A stretch of DNA of 64,000 bases, taken from Pelodera strongyloides. Its lineage: Eukaryota > Nematoda > Chromadorea > Rhabditida > Rhabditidae. The notes under the pieces were generated by a model. It had not been told where the DNA came from, did not search any database, and saw only the letters and a program-made list of their open reading frames with translations. Shown here in pieces: positions 21,832-33,133 of the stretch; position 1 is the first letter of the stretch; the number at the start of each line of letters is the position of its first letter. The stretch lies in contig JAANDG010000223.1 of assembly GCA_036852015.1 (NCBI GenBank), forward strand, positions 62,001-126,000. The letters are read 5' to 3'. The position numbers were made by a program, and so were the translations under genes.

Positions 21832-22035
21832 ATACCCCAATTTTTCGTTCATGCAATCAAACTACTTTGGCCTGACCATTGAGAGGTCTTGCCTTCATTT
21901 AATCAATTCTTTCCGGTTATGCACACCTACTGGTATTTGGTTTATAACCCCCCAGGCAGTTGTGGTGCTATGCGCCCACTGTGTGTTGCACTCGAGCCGC
22001 ATAAGTCGCTAGCAAGAAAGAAATTTGGGTGTGGG

Positions 22036-22103
22036 TGCGGTAGTGTAGTGTAGCATACTGGACCGGTAATCCAGAGGTTGTGGGTTCGACCCCCACTCGT
22101 CCA
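22036..22103 (+). pseudogene. tRNA-Thr-like copy 3, small deletions
   Basis: It lacks one G in the acceptor side and GGT in the D-loop (GTAGTGTAGCATACTGG). The anticodon GGT arm is intact. Confidence 0.7.
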
Positions 22104-22306
22104 ATACCCCAATTTTTCGGCATGCAATCAAACTAACTTTGGCCTGACCAGCCTTGAGAGGTCTTTTCATTAATAATTCTTTCCGTTATGCACACCTAGC
22201 TGGTATTGTGGTTTATAACCCCCCAGGCAGTTGTGGTGCTATGCGCCCACTGTGTGTTGCACGCGAGCCGTATAAGTCGCTAGCAAGAACGAAATTTGGG
22301 TGTGGG

Positions 22307-22377
22307 TGGCGGTAGTGTAGTGGTTAGCATACTGGACCGGTAATCCAGAGGTCGTGGGTTCGACCCCCACTCGTCCA
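22307..22377 (+). tRNA. tRNA-Thr(GGT)-like sequence, copy 4
   Basis: The same body as copy 1 in the opposite orientation, with the same imperfect acceptor stem. Confidence 0.5.
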
Positions 22378-22410
22378 ATACCCCAATTTTTCGTTCATGC
22401 AATCAAACTA

Positions 22411-23358
22411 TAATAAGAAGAATGGGTATTATTATAGAGAAACATACTCCATTACAACAAACTTATTCCATTATCATTGAATATTTTACTAATATTTTAT
22501 TTAAGGAAGACCCTATGGACTACATCAAAGGAAGAACAAAACAAGAACATTCTTTAATACATTTATTTCTGCCGCCGACTGAATAAAAAAATTGTTCTTG
22601 TTTTGTTTTGAAGTTTTTGTTCTTTTTAAGCACAAGAAATATAATGAATGCATAGATGAAACGTGTCAAGAATTTGGAATAGTCAGTCTGCCCATTTTAC
22701 CACGGGGCGACAGTCAATACAACATTTCTTTTCCCCCAAACAGCACTGAGGAAACTTGGCCGGTGCGCGGCCTACACTGGGCCCGAAAAGGGTGGGCCGC
22801 CGTATGTAGGCCCACATTTTTTTGTAGGCCGCGCACCGGCCAAAGTTTCGCGTTGAGTAGGTCGTACAAACAATAGGTCAAAAATGACCATATTTTGTGA
22901 CTCATTGAATGTGGGACTGACTACTATATGTACCTGGGCTTTTCAATTGTCCCGGAAGGTAAGAAGCCATAAATATTATCGTTTAGGTCAATGTGTAGAT
23001 TTAATACGGTATCCTGGTATCCGCTGACTCCCTCTATCTCCCTCTCTCTCTCTCTTTCTCTCTCTATCTCTCTCTCTCACACACTCCACTCAAATCATAG
23101 ATATACCACAGTCCACTGATTACTACTCTCATTCTGGAGTATTCTATCATACATACTCTCCCTTCTGTCAAATATTATATCGCCAACTCCTTTATAAATT
23201 TTCATTCTCCATCTCTCGCTGTCTCATCCTCCATCATCCAATCTCTCACCCAATCACACTACCGTCTCACTCTCTGCCAACTGCGCTCTCCCTTTAATTC
23301 TCTCACTCCATCACATTCCCTCTCCTACTAATTCCGTCCATTTCCCCTTCCTCTCTCT

Positions 23359-23390
<32 letters not shown>

Positions 23391-23796
23391 TCCTACTTCT
23401 CTGTCCTAACTACCTGTCATTTTCCATACAATATCACCCCATTCTCTCAGTGTACCTCATTATCTTATTCTCACTACACTCAGATCTTTTGCCCTTTATG
23501 TCTTCCTCTATTTCAGTCGCATACACTCCCTCCCGCAACCTCTCACTCTTCTCTCTTTCTATCTCTACTCCGCTTCCCCACCTGACTCAACAGGCCCCTC
23601 ACTTCTCTTTCTCTCTCTCTCTCTCTTCCATACACTTCCATCCTACCTCTCTCTCTCATCCTTTCTCTCGTTCACATTCTCTTCACACCAATGACCTCCC
23701 ACGATGAGACGTTAATAAGACAAAAAGACGAGGTGAATAGAATGAGTGAGCATCACCTTTATTCTCGTTCATTTTCAATACCGTACCTAGAAAGGT
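22411..23796. other. Repeats and CT-rich sequence, no supported gene
   Basis: It holds the GC-rich palindrome at 22744-22851 and, from 23030 to 23690, a long pyrimidine-rich stretch with (CT)n cores at 23037-23084, 23343-23395 and 23605-23625. The open frame there is a by-product of the low complexity. Confidence 0.7.
22744..22851. repeat. GC-rich palindromic element
   Basis: CACTGAGGAAACTTGGCCGG + TGCGCGGCC at the left is matched by GGCCGCGCACCGGCCAAAGT at the right. The same terminal sequence appears at 62803-62829. Confidence 0.85.
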
Positions 23797-24659
23797 TTCC
23801 ATCAGTCACTGCCTACTGTTCCATCACTATAATAAGACAAAGGAGATAGACCGTCTTCTCACACCCGCAACCACCCAAGGCATTGGCTCGGGAGCTCCCC
23901 GAGCCTGGTGGCTCCCGTTTCCAACTACGAGGGGGATATTCTGCCATCTCAGAGTACAACGCCGGGAAATGGCCCAAGTTTCGATCCACTAGTGCCAACC
24001 TCAGTGACACTGGTTGCCAACCGAGAGAGGTTGACTACCAGACCGTACCGCTTGGTACCATCAGACGGGCTCCGCTTTTGATTTCAATACACAAGGCAAA
24101 ACCCAAGACCGCCTTCTAGTACTCTGCATGCCCAGCTCAGTTCCTAACACACCGTCGGCTGGGAATGGCCCAGGAAAAGCATTACTCATGCAGTCCCCGG
24201 TGGGTGTCAACAGCCACACGCATCTCAGAACCCGATCTAACGGAAGGTATTTAAATAGTACCTCCGAACCGGGCGCCTCCCTTCGGCATAATTTCTGACC
24301 ACGCATGCGCGAAACTGGGCTGGACACGCAGAGTACTAGAAGAGCGGCTTGGGTTTTGCCAAGCATATTGAGACCAAAAGCAGAGACCGTCTGATGGTAC
24401 CAAGCAGTACAGCCTGGCAGTCAACCTCTCTCGGTTGGCAACCAGTGCCACCAAGGTTGACACCAGTGAACCGAAACGAGGACCATTTCCCGACATTGCA
24501 CTCCGAGATAGCAGAACATCCCCCACGTAGAAGGAAAGAGGAGTCACCAGGCTCGGGGAGCTCTCGAGTCAATGTCCCGGGTTGGTGTTGGTGTGAGAAG
24601 ACTGTCTTGGTACCTTATCTTACTGTAGGACTAGTATGGTAGGTATTGATTGATGGAAT
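23797..24659. repeat. Large GC-rich foldback, about 860 bp
   Basis: The arms align in reverse over roughly 300 bp each: GAGCTCCCCGAGCCTGGTG (left) with CACCAGGCTCGGGGAGCTCTC (right), GGTTGCCAACCGAGAGAGGT with CCTCTCTCGGTTGGCAACCA, GACCGTCTTCTCACACC with GGTGTGAGAAGACTGTC. It is GC-rich against AT-rich flanks. The arms have diverged by perhaps a fifth. Confidence 0.9.
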
Positions 24660-24763
24660 CCCGTACCAGGCATTCTGTATTGGAAAAGCGTAAGAACAAA
24701 TGTGATGTAGACGACATCACAGAGGTCTAATTTTTTTATTACTGACATCTCATCGTCAAAGCG

Positions 24764-24959
24764 TTGAAGCAAAATACCGGCGGTTTTTGAAACGCATCGC
24801 GGACAACTGAATTCTTACGTATACATGTTACTATTTGCTCGAATTTAGCTCGATTTTTCATCTATGTTTATTTATGTTTATTTGCATATGCTACATAATA
24901 ATGCTGATGCACTAGACCCACTTGATGCGTTTCAAAAACCGGCCGGTATTGCACTTTAA
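24764..24959. repeat. Family A foldback
   Basis: TTGAAGCAAAATACCGGCGG ... CCGGCCGGTATTGCACTTTAA; the left end is slightly decayed. Confidence 0.88.
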
Positions 24960-25029
24960 CAGAACTTCGTCCGTGTTTTCAGCTCTCTATCTTAGGTTAG
25001 TGACGAGCTACACAATCTCAAACTATCTT

Positions 25030-25500
25030 CGAACACCCCTAACTTCTTTTGCTAGAATTCTCTCTCTAGCTCTCCCTCGCTCTCTCACGTCTCGTTCGTT
25101 TTTTATCTCTTTAGCACACTGTCGACAGCCCAGTTGTCTCTTAACTCTCTCTCGCCCTCCTCTACCAAATCTACATACAAATAGCCTCTTCCCTCTCTCT
25201 CTCTCTCATTTAATCCTAACAGTTATCACTACCAACTCCCTGGCGTTTCCCTTCCCTCACCCATGTATTCTATATTACGCATCCCCTCTCTCTCTATCTC
25301 TCTCTCTTCCATATCCTTTTCTATCTCTCCCCTCTTTCTCTATCCGTGACCATGTCTCTCTATCCGTGACCATGACTCTCTATCCGTGACCATGGCTCTC
25401 TATCCGTGACCATCTCTATCTCTCTCGCTCTCTCTCTCTCTACCTCTCTCTCTCTACCTCTCTCTCTCTCTCTCTACCTCTCTCTCGTTAAACTTTATTT
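25030..25500. repeat. CT-rich tract with 20-bp tandem repeat
   Basis: Pyrimidine-rich sequence. At 25338-25414, TATCCGTGACCATGNCTCTC is repeated four times with a period of 20 bp. A (CT)n run follows to 25490. Confidence 0.9.
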
Positions 25501-25503
25501 CAG

Positions 25504-25533
25504 GAGCTTCAAGCGCTCTATGACACGAGTATT
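25504..25533 (+). CDS. Possible 30-nt exon abutting a family A element
   Basis: After the acceptor CTTTATTTCAG, ten codons read ELQALYDTSI, and a GT donor is formed at the TTAA edge of the adjoining foldback (ATT|GTTAAA). No partner exon is proven. Confidence 0.2.
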
Positions 25534-25534
25534 G

Positions 25535-25720
25535 TTAAAGCGAAATACCGGCCGGTTTTTGAAACGCATCGTAGACACCTACCTGAATTCTTACGTATTT
25601 ATGCTAGTTTACTCGAATTGTGCTCGATTTTTTATTCTAATTTATGTTCATTTGCATAAGCTGCATAAAAATGCAGGTGTCCACGATGCGTTTCAAGAAC
25701 CAGCCGGTATTTCGCTTTAA
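25535..25720. repeat. Family A foldback, complete
   Basis: TTAAAGCGAAATACCGGCCG ... CAGCCGGTATTTCGCTTTAA; 186 bp. Confidence 0.93.
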
Positions 25721-26158
25721 ACTTATGCTCGATAACCGCATTTGCATATAATATATGTAAATTTCGTTTTAAATTGCAGTTTTTTTCAGCATAGGTTTGG
25801 AATTCAGGTGTCATGTCGCTTTACTTCATTTCAATCATGAACTTCTACAACGTGACTCGGGCTGAAGATCATTGGCTGCTCATCGTAAGACATTAAAAAA
25901 TCGTTGATTTCAATCTTCTATGTAATTTTCACAATGGCCTTTAACCCAGGCCCTCATTCATATTCACGTGAGAAATACGATACTACGCCAGAATAAATCA
26001 GTGGTTCGTTCCCTTCAACTTAAGTAGCCAAATTAAAACAAAATTCCAATTACTGGGAATTCAGAATAATTTTTCTACATTTAAAGAGTTTCTCTTTCTC
26101 TTTTACAATAGAACACGAACGATAGAATTTTCATTTATTTTGGCGACGTAAATTGTAG

Positions 26159-26338
26159 GGGAACCACAACAGCAGATGGCAAACTTCAACCGACCTGGGA
26201 CGTGGTTGTTCTCGATGCAGTCAATGTCAAGCACGACAGCGTCCTTTCCTTCCTCTCACACGAAGTGACATCCAGCAGCGTTGAGGTCGACGTCAACGAG
26301 GAGCAACAGCTACATCACGGCATCTGCAAAGAGTTATA
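26159..26338 (+). CDS. Possible terminal exon, unrecognised
   Basis: After AAATTGTAG a frame of about 59 codons ends in TAA. It contains DGKLQPTWDVVVLDAVNVKH and then a serine/valine/acid-rich tail (SSSVEVDVNEEQQ). It may end the gene upstream of the LMO7-like gene. There is no domain or partner exon. Confidence 0.2.
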
Positions 26339-28057
26339 ACCATGCAAAAACTATGCAATTAAATTAGTATAACACGTGCTTTTGAACGAGTGTACCGAAA
26401 GGAGCAAGATATAAGGCGCAGGTATTCAGCTGTCAAAGTTTCTAAACGTGTGTATTACTGCTCCAAAATATACCTAAAGACCAAGACTGTTCCTAAACAC
26501 CGTTAGATAACAGTTTGCCATGTAATGTAGCTTACTAGAAACACAAGGATGCTCTAACCGTGAATGTAATTGTAGCTTACCATGTCTTAGAGTTGGACGT
26601 TGGACGTAACGTTGTACATGGTCGATGGAGTATCCTCATCCTGTCCTGTAGGTTCTTGCGTTTTAGGACAGGTGTAAAGCCATCATTGTTCATAAGTACA
26701 CATCACCCTTAAAATATAAATATTACTAAATTATGAATCAAGACAACTAATAAACTATTGTTAAATGAACATCGAAAAGTGAACACACATTACTCATCTT
26801 GTGCACGTATAACCAATTAATAAAATAACAGATGGAAAGATAAACTAAACTAAAGTAAAAAGACATAAGGATCAATGATGATAGCACTGGATAGAGAACC
26901 GTGTCTAAAAACACAAACTGAAATTACACGCACTATTTTATTTGCATGCGAATGCTCATATGTTAATTTGTAGTCTAATGTTCGCATGCTAAATTTGTGG
27001 GCGTGGCTTAGTGGAGAGCTAGAGTTGGCAGAGGCGGCAGACAACGAGTGTGTGCAGCTGTGTAAGTTCTCGCCTTTTGTTCACAAGTTAGAAAAGGTTT
27101 GTGAATAATTTGGAAATACAAAAATATTATTATCATAAGGTATGAACTGTGGATGAAGTTCAATAAAGCAAAGTGTGAAACTGAAGAAATTTTTTGTACA
27201 TTTATTGAGAAAGAGGGCAGATAAAACAACCAATTGAATAAGGAAGAAAGTTAATAATGCAGATTAGGTAGTTGCCTAGAAATATATTTGAATGCTTTAT
27301 TTGTAAAGGTAAAAGGTTTATTGTGGATGTCCGCGTGTTTGTTTCTTTGCAAACAGTTTATTCACAGACTGTGCTTTTGTGCAAGTTTTCTTTCACAAAG
27401 AAAATGCTAACGTGAAGTATCTTTGCAAAATTATCTATAACTCACAAATATTATCACTATAGTTGTGGCGCTTACACGCTGAAAATTCAAGAAAATAATG
27501 AAGAAAATAATAAATCCTTATCTTAGTAATAAGAAAAATGAAACACTGACACCTGCGACCTGTGTTTAGTGTTTCAATGATTTCATATTCTGCAAAATCG
27601 ATTATGCTTTTTATTTATCGAGTGATAACAAAAAAACCTCTTACCCTAATAATACTTTAGGACTTTAGCCTCATTTTAGTCAAAAGCATTTTTTGTTCGT
27701 CAAATCTTTTTGGCGAAATGAAAAATGGAGGCTCTATGGACAACAATAATTTTATGAGCTTTAGCAATTCCGTTAGGTTTCATTGATTCTATCATGCAGC
27801 TTGTGTTTCTAACATATTTTCAGTAGATATGATATTTGTTATTTATCTATTTTATTCTACGACGTAAAGTTTTTTTAATTTATGTGAGCAACAAGAAAAA
27901 ACACTCTTATTCATGTCCAGTGCTTTATTATACGATAATCTTTGCTTTTGTAATATTATTACATTATTGAATTATTGTACTTTATGTGGTTTGTCAATGA
28001 TTTTGTGTTGCTTCACTATTCCCAGTAAATTATTATTATTATTTCAAAGATATTCGA
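26339..28057. other. Region upstream of the LMO7-like gene, no supported gene
   Basis: AT-rich with no recognisable coding exon. The GC-richer motif GTGGGCGTGGCTTAGTGGAG (26997) is repeat-like. A short frame MKNGGSMDNNNFMSFSNS at 27719-27772 followed by GTTAGG could be a first exon, but this is a guess. Promoter elements are not recognisable. Confidence 0.45.
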
Positions 28058-28883
28058 ATGAACTTTGATGGTCTTACAACGAATGAAGTGGAATTCTATG
28101 TTGAAATGGCCATGGAAGAGTGCCAAAGGTGGATTGAGGTAGCTATTTTAAATCGAAATTATTCCTCCACCATATTCATATTAGTCAAACAAGACGAAGT
28201 ATGATTTCTTCCATTTCTTTATATGGCTATAGTAAGAGTAGCTTATGCTTGCCGCCATGATTTTAGTCGCTTAATTTCATCAAATTGATAATTGTATCAT
28301 TAATAATTAATAAGTAATTAAATTCATTATATACAGGTAGCCACCCGCGAACTCTTCCTCGACCATGAAGACTTTCTTTATTCATTGAGATTTGGAACGC
28401 AATTGAGAAGGTGAAAATAAAGGATTTTTATCGAGTTTAGCGCTAGGTCATTAAAGGCTCAGGCCCACGTATAAAGTTTCCCTAATTTTCTGAGATAAAT
28501 CTCCCAGATTGCCCAAACGCGGATGTGAAAGCCGTTTTGCATACTATTCAAAATTGGGGAAGATATTCGAGGATCCACAGCTAGTTACCGTACTCAACAC
28601 CCAACAATTCTGGGAGATTTACCACAGAAAAATTGGGAAAACTTTTTTACGTGGGCCTGTGTCTTTAAACTTTGAATATTCGAGAATTTTTCGATGGCTG
28701 TGAACTGTGTAAAGTAAATATGCTTACAATTAGTTTCATAATTAGTATTTCACTTTTTGCAGACTTCTCAACTTCTGTGTTCCAAATTGCTTCGATTTGG
28801 ACGTGCACATTCCTTCGACTTCGTCGGAGCTCTTCTTGAATGTCGGACTATCGCGAGAACACACTTTATACGTTGATGACGAT
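28058..28883 (+). CDS. LMO7-like gene, exons 1-3: start of CH domain
   Basis: Exons 28058-28138, 28337-28410 and 28763-28883. Exon 1 gives MNFDGLTTNEVEFYVEMAME, then ECQRWIE; E/AxQRWIE is the usual first helix of the LMO7/transgelin-type CH domain. Exon 2 gives VATRELFLDHEDFLYSLRFG, with DFLYSLRFGTQL matching the family FxxSLxxGxxLC. Exon 3 gives LLNFCVPN...FLNVGLSREHTLYVDDD. The donor DDD|GTGGGT is used because it keeps phase 0. The exon 1 acceptor could instead be ATTCCCAG at 28018-28025, adding a few residues. Confidence 0.72.
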
Positions 28884-31800
28884 GTGGGTGTATTAACTAA
28901 TTGAAGTGTCCTCTAGTACTTATACAAAAACTCTTCTCGGAAGCTTTGGTAACTAAACCCATTCTGGCACTGAATGGCAAAGTTTTCATATAGTACATGG
29001 GAACACAGTTGTTCAGCATAGTTTTGAAAATGTTTCCCATTTGGGTTATCTCATGGATAAGGTACCGTAATCCTGTACTTTTTTGAATATAACTCTTCAT
29101 TACAGGATTGGATTCTTCAATTTCTTCTCGTTTGTCGGTATCGATTACATTTTGACGAGATCAATTTATTTTATGCCGAAGACCTTTTGGATCGAGAAGA
29201 CACAGAACAAGTGTTCGATCAATATCTGAAAAGGTTTGCGGGTTCTACAAAATATAAACTACAAGATAGAAATGTCTTAGTGTGCGTAGGCTGTTAATGT
29301 CTGTAAGAATACACATACGAGCGTTCGTATCGTATAAGAAAAAGAGTTTGCAATTAGCTATATAATTGTTCTATCAACTCCACATCACATACTAAATTAA
29401 AAACGTCCTTTGCTGAATTATATTTTGATTTTTTTTTATGATTTTTTACATGTCATGTCTTATATCTTACGGAATCCTCTAACGGTGTGTGTCTGTAATG
29501 TGACTCCACGTCTACGGTGAAATTCATGACCCTTGCATTTTATTCTTCTTTATATTGAATCTTTTCTCTGGTTATTAGTGATATTTTTTTAAATAATATA
29601 TTTTCTTCAACTAAATTTTGCTCCTACTCACCCTAGCGCAGTGTTTCACACACTTTTCAAAAACGTAACGTTTGTACCAATTGGTATAATGCGGCTCATA
29701 AGGTTAGGTTATGTGAGAATAGAGCTAAAAGTACAGTTTACCTGTTTACATGTGCTCTTTTTACTCGAGCTTGTCACCGCTGACAGTACGCAGTGCATGA
29801 ACAACGGTGTTTTTGTTTGAAACGACTGATGCAGCGTCGAATGCACTGCTGAAGCTCCGAAAATGCTCTGCGAAGCTTTGGCGCAAAATTTTCTCTCGGT
29901 GAGAAAATGCGTAGGCATGCCGAATTTGAAATACCATAGGAGGGGGACTAAAAAGGGTAAAAGAAGACGAATATTTTCTCTCATTTAGCCTTCGTTAAAT
30001 CTAAATAAGCTCCTTGTTGCTCTATCATATTTATAGATAGTATCCATGGCAAAAATTTCAAGTCTGGCACCAAGCTGTGAAATGTAGAAAACAAGTGTTT
30101 CTTTTCAATTTCTTGACATCTCTAATGAAAAAAATAAATAGTTTTTGTAATTTGGTAAATTCGAAATGTTCAAATATTTGTTTACTTTTTCTCAATCTAC
30201 TTATATCTACACTGTCTACACATACACAATCCGCTCTTACTACTTTACCTAAATAAAAACAAAGAAATTTTGGAGTAGAATATCACTTTTGAAAACAAAA
30301 ATTTCCACATTCTTCTTCAAATTTCATGCATTTTTAAATATTTGCTAGTGAAAAGTGGTTCAGTTTTAGTGTTTCCCGGTTAACCCAATTCAATAAGCAC
30401 ACGGGAAAAGCACCCAAAAAATGGCCTTGATACGCTTTTACTCTAAAAACAACAGTTTTGATGCAGCTACTAAGTCCGGTCAAAATTGCTTCCTTTAATT
30501 ATCTCTTAATACTTAAAACAATGAAACCCCATACATACATATTAGTATGCTGCCTCAGGTTTTATAGATTATTGTAAATTTATGCACGTACATAATCGAA
30601 GCGTTCCGATACGAGCTATATTACCAAGTACTACGTAGGGGGTCAAGTAATAGTCAATGTCAAGTAACTCCCATATAGATAATAGCTCTTTTTTATCTTT
30701 TTTTATCGCATATTTCATTCCTGGAACGAACGTAATTAAATGTTAATATTCTAGATATGTATTATCATATTGCATACTAGTTAGGAGTTACACTGCAAAA
30801 AAAATTGCGAAACTGTTTTTTTTTTGTCTCCCGCAAAATATTGGGTCCACTCTGTGCAATCGGTCGTATAAAAGCTCATTGCTACCCATATACACTCTAA
30901 TTTGCATGCTCCGCCCCTCCATATGCCGTTGGTGTCGGATTGGGTAATTTGCCAACCAATTTTACATATTCGCTCTCATTTTGTGCGCGCGTAAAGTGCG
31001 CGCGGAAGGCATAAAACCCAAAAATCTGGATATTTTTATTGAAGGGAGCGGCGCGTTTATATTTCCACGTGAAATTGATCCTGGGCAATTTTACGTGTCT
31101 TATGTGTATTCGCGGATTGTATATGATAGAAAATAGGGTTTATCCTATCGAAGGCATTTTGTAAAAACAAAGAAGTTGAATAATAACTAACAATTTGACG
31201 AAACCTAATTCAGGGTTATCTACATCCGCTATGTATATTTGAAACTTAATACTTTAAACACATTTGCCACAAAACTTAAAATAGAACTGGTTTATTGTAT
31301 TGTCTATACTGACAGATTTCTTCTTTGCTCTTCTTTTTCTTTCTTTTTGTAAAGCCACACTAAAGGACTAAAGCCTCTATTGTGCCTAGTGGCAGGTGTA
31401 TTTCGGCTAGACCGTAACGGTAATTGCCCTAAGACAGACCCACCCTGACTATATGACTGTCATTTTTGTGACAAACGCGTAATTATCTTTGACACATGGC
31501 ACATAACACAGGCTACGACACGGTTCCTTAGCTTTAAGTGATTTAAAGCGAAGTTTACCGCCGAAACCCAAATTGTACGTGGTAGAAACTTTTTACCAGC
31601 TCTCATGCTTGCACATTAAAGGGAATATGTATGCCCTTTTTGAAGTTAAGTTGTATTAATAGAATGTGTGTTCCTCATTAAGGAAACAACAAAAAAAATT
31701 GTTAAAAGTTTCCCGTTTAAAAGAAAATGATTTTCAAAGTTCACCTTTTCCATAGTAAACGCGTTTACTGACACCCTGGCTTACACGGCAGTGCTGATGG

Positions 31801-33096
31801 AGCAAAAAATTTAGCATGTGTGCATACATCGGCATATAGCTTGCAACAGCGACATATTTGCATACAAATGAGAATATTCGAATTTACATATTCAGTCGCC
31901 TACTTAAATACATGTCTAGTGTGGAAACTCTAGTTTCGCAGTTGTTTTGCTCATTTTGAGTGCCTACATATTACCTTTAAATATCCCTAATTTTATTCTC
32001 CATCTAGTAAGAAACCTTTGATTGTCACCCTAATTGAGTTACGTCACTTGGGTACTGTAACCAGATCCCAGATCCGTTCGAGTTGCCAACATCCAATTGT
32101 TGATGTGTTATTCACTGTCCGGAGACGGAAAGAAACACTAAAGAATCCGGTTCCTGATCCGCTCACCTAAATCCCGCTAGGACATGGTCGTTTACGCATT
32201 ACACCGTTCAACCGTACTTGTTTTGCGGAAATTTTGAAATTTTGGTGGCCGTATAACTACAATGTTTTTGATTAATAGGTTATTTTGTCTTACGTGCTGC
32301 TTATTTCACACCTGTAAATTCGTACTAACTCCTCAGCCAATTGGAATTTTCTTTCATACGTAGGATTCTTCAAAATTCGGCGAAACTTGTAAGTCGTAAA
32401 ATTTTCAAATACTTGAATTTTACACGCAGAAAGCCTGTGCGATTTTATACTTTTATAACACCGGAATTGAGATATCCTACGGGGGAATACTATAAACCTT
32501 TCCGTTCGCGGCATCAACCTCGAACCTTGAACCACTCATTCCTAAGGCTCTGCGCGCAAAACTTTCGCTTATCATCTGACATTACATTACGGTTGACATA
32601 TGTGTATATCTCTGAGATACGATTGATATAATCAATCAATTATATTTAGTTTATTGATTTTCTTTTCTTAAAAAAATATATTAACTTTTTGACTTTGAAG
32701 AACTGTCATTGTTTATTCCTAGCAATATTGTATAGGTTTTGTCTTAGGACTTTGGTCGAAAAAAAAATGAAATCCTAATTAATCAAACAATAGTTGTATT
32801 CTTCATTGCTTAAATTATTTACAAAATGGCTCAACCCGGCCGGAGCATTCAACCCAAAAAAAGTAGTTTCAACATTACTGACAAAAAATATAGTGTAATT
32901 AACGACCTTGTACTTGGTACTTTCCTTGTTTATTCTAATTGTGAGGACTGTAACAATTTCTCCCAACTTGTATGCAAATATTGTCCTATTGGCTAATGAA
33001 CCGGGCCATTGTTTTGGTCGTGTTTGTAAAGTGTTCAGGGACGTCTTGAGAGGGAATACTGGGAGAGATATAAGGAGAGCGATAATGAATGAGAGG

Positions 33097-33133
<37 letters not shown>

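Larger units (their letters stand above)
21540..22410. repeat. Repeat array with four tRNA-Thr-like units
   Basis: A unit of about 265 bp contains the flank GCGCCCACTGTGTGTTGCAC, a tRNA-like body and the tail CAATACCCCAATTTTTCGTTC. It occurs three times in tandem on + and once inverted, head-to-head with the first plus copy (axis near 21725). Both outer flanks carry GACCTCTCAAGGCTGGTCAG or its inverse. Confidence 0.9.

Noticed and set aside
23450..23707. Serine/leucine-rich frame
   Set aside because: Produced by the CT-rich low-complexity tract.
23883..24572. GC-rich frames as two protein-coding genes
   Set aside because: They are the two arms of one foldback, several frames are open at once because of the base composition, and there are no splice or poly(A) signals.
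32290..32631. Open frames on both strands inside LMO7-like intron 4
   Set aside because: The minus frame looks slightly protein-like (RRILKNPTYERKFQLAEELV), but it has no clear acceptor and overlaps an equally long plus frame.
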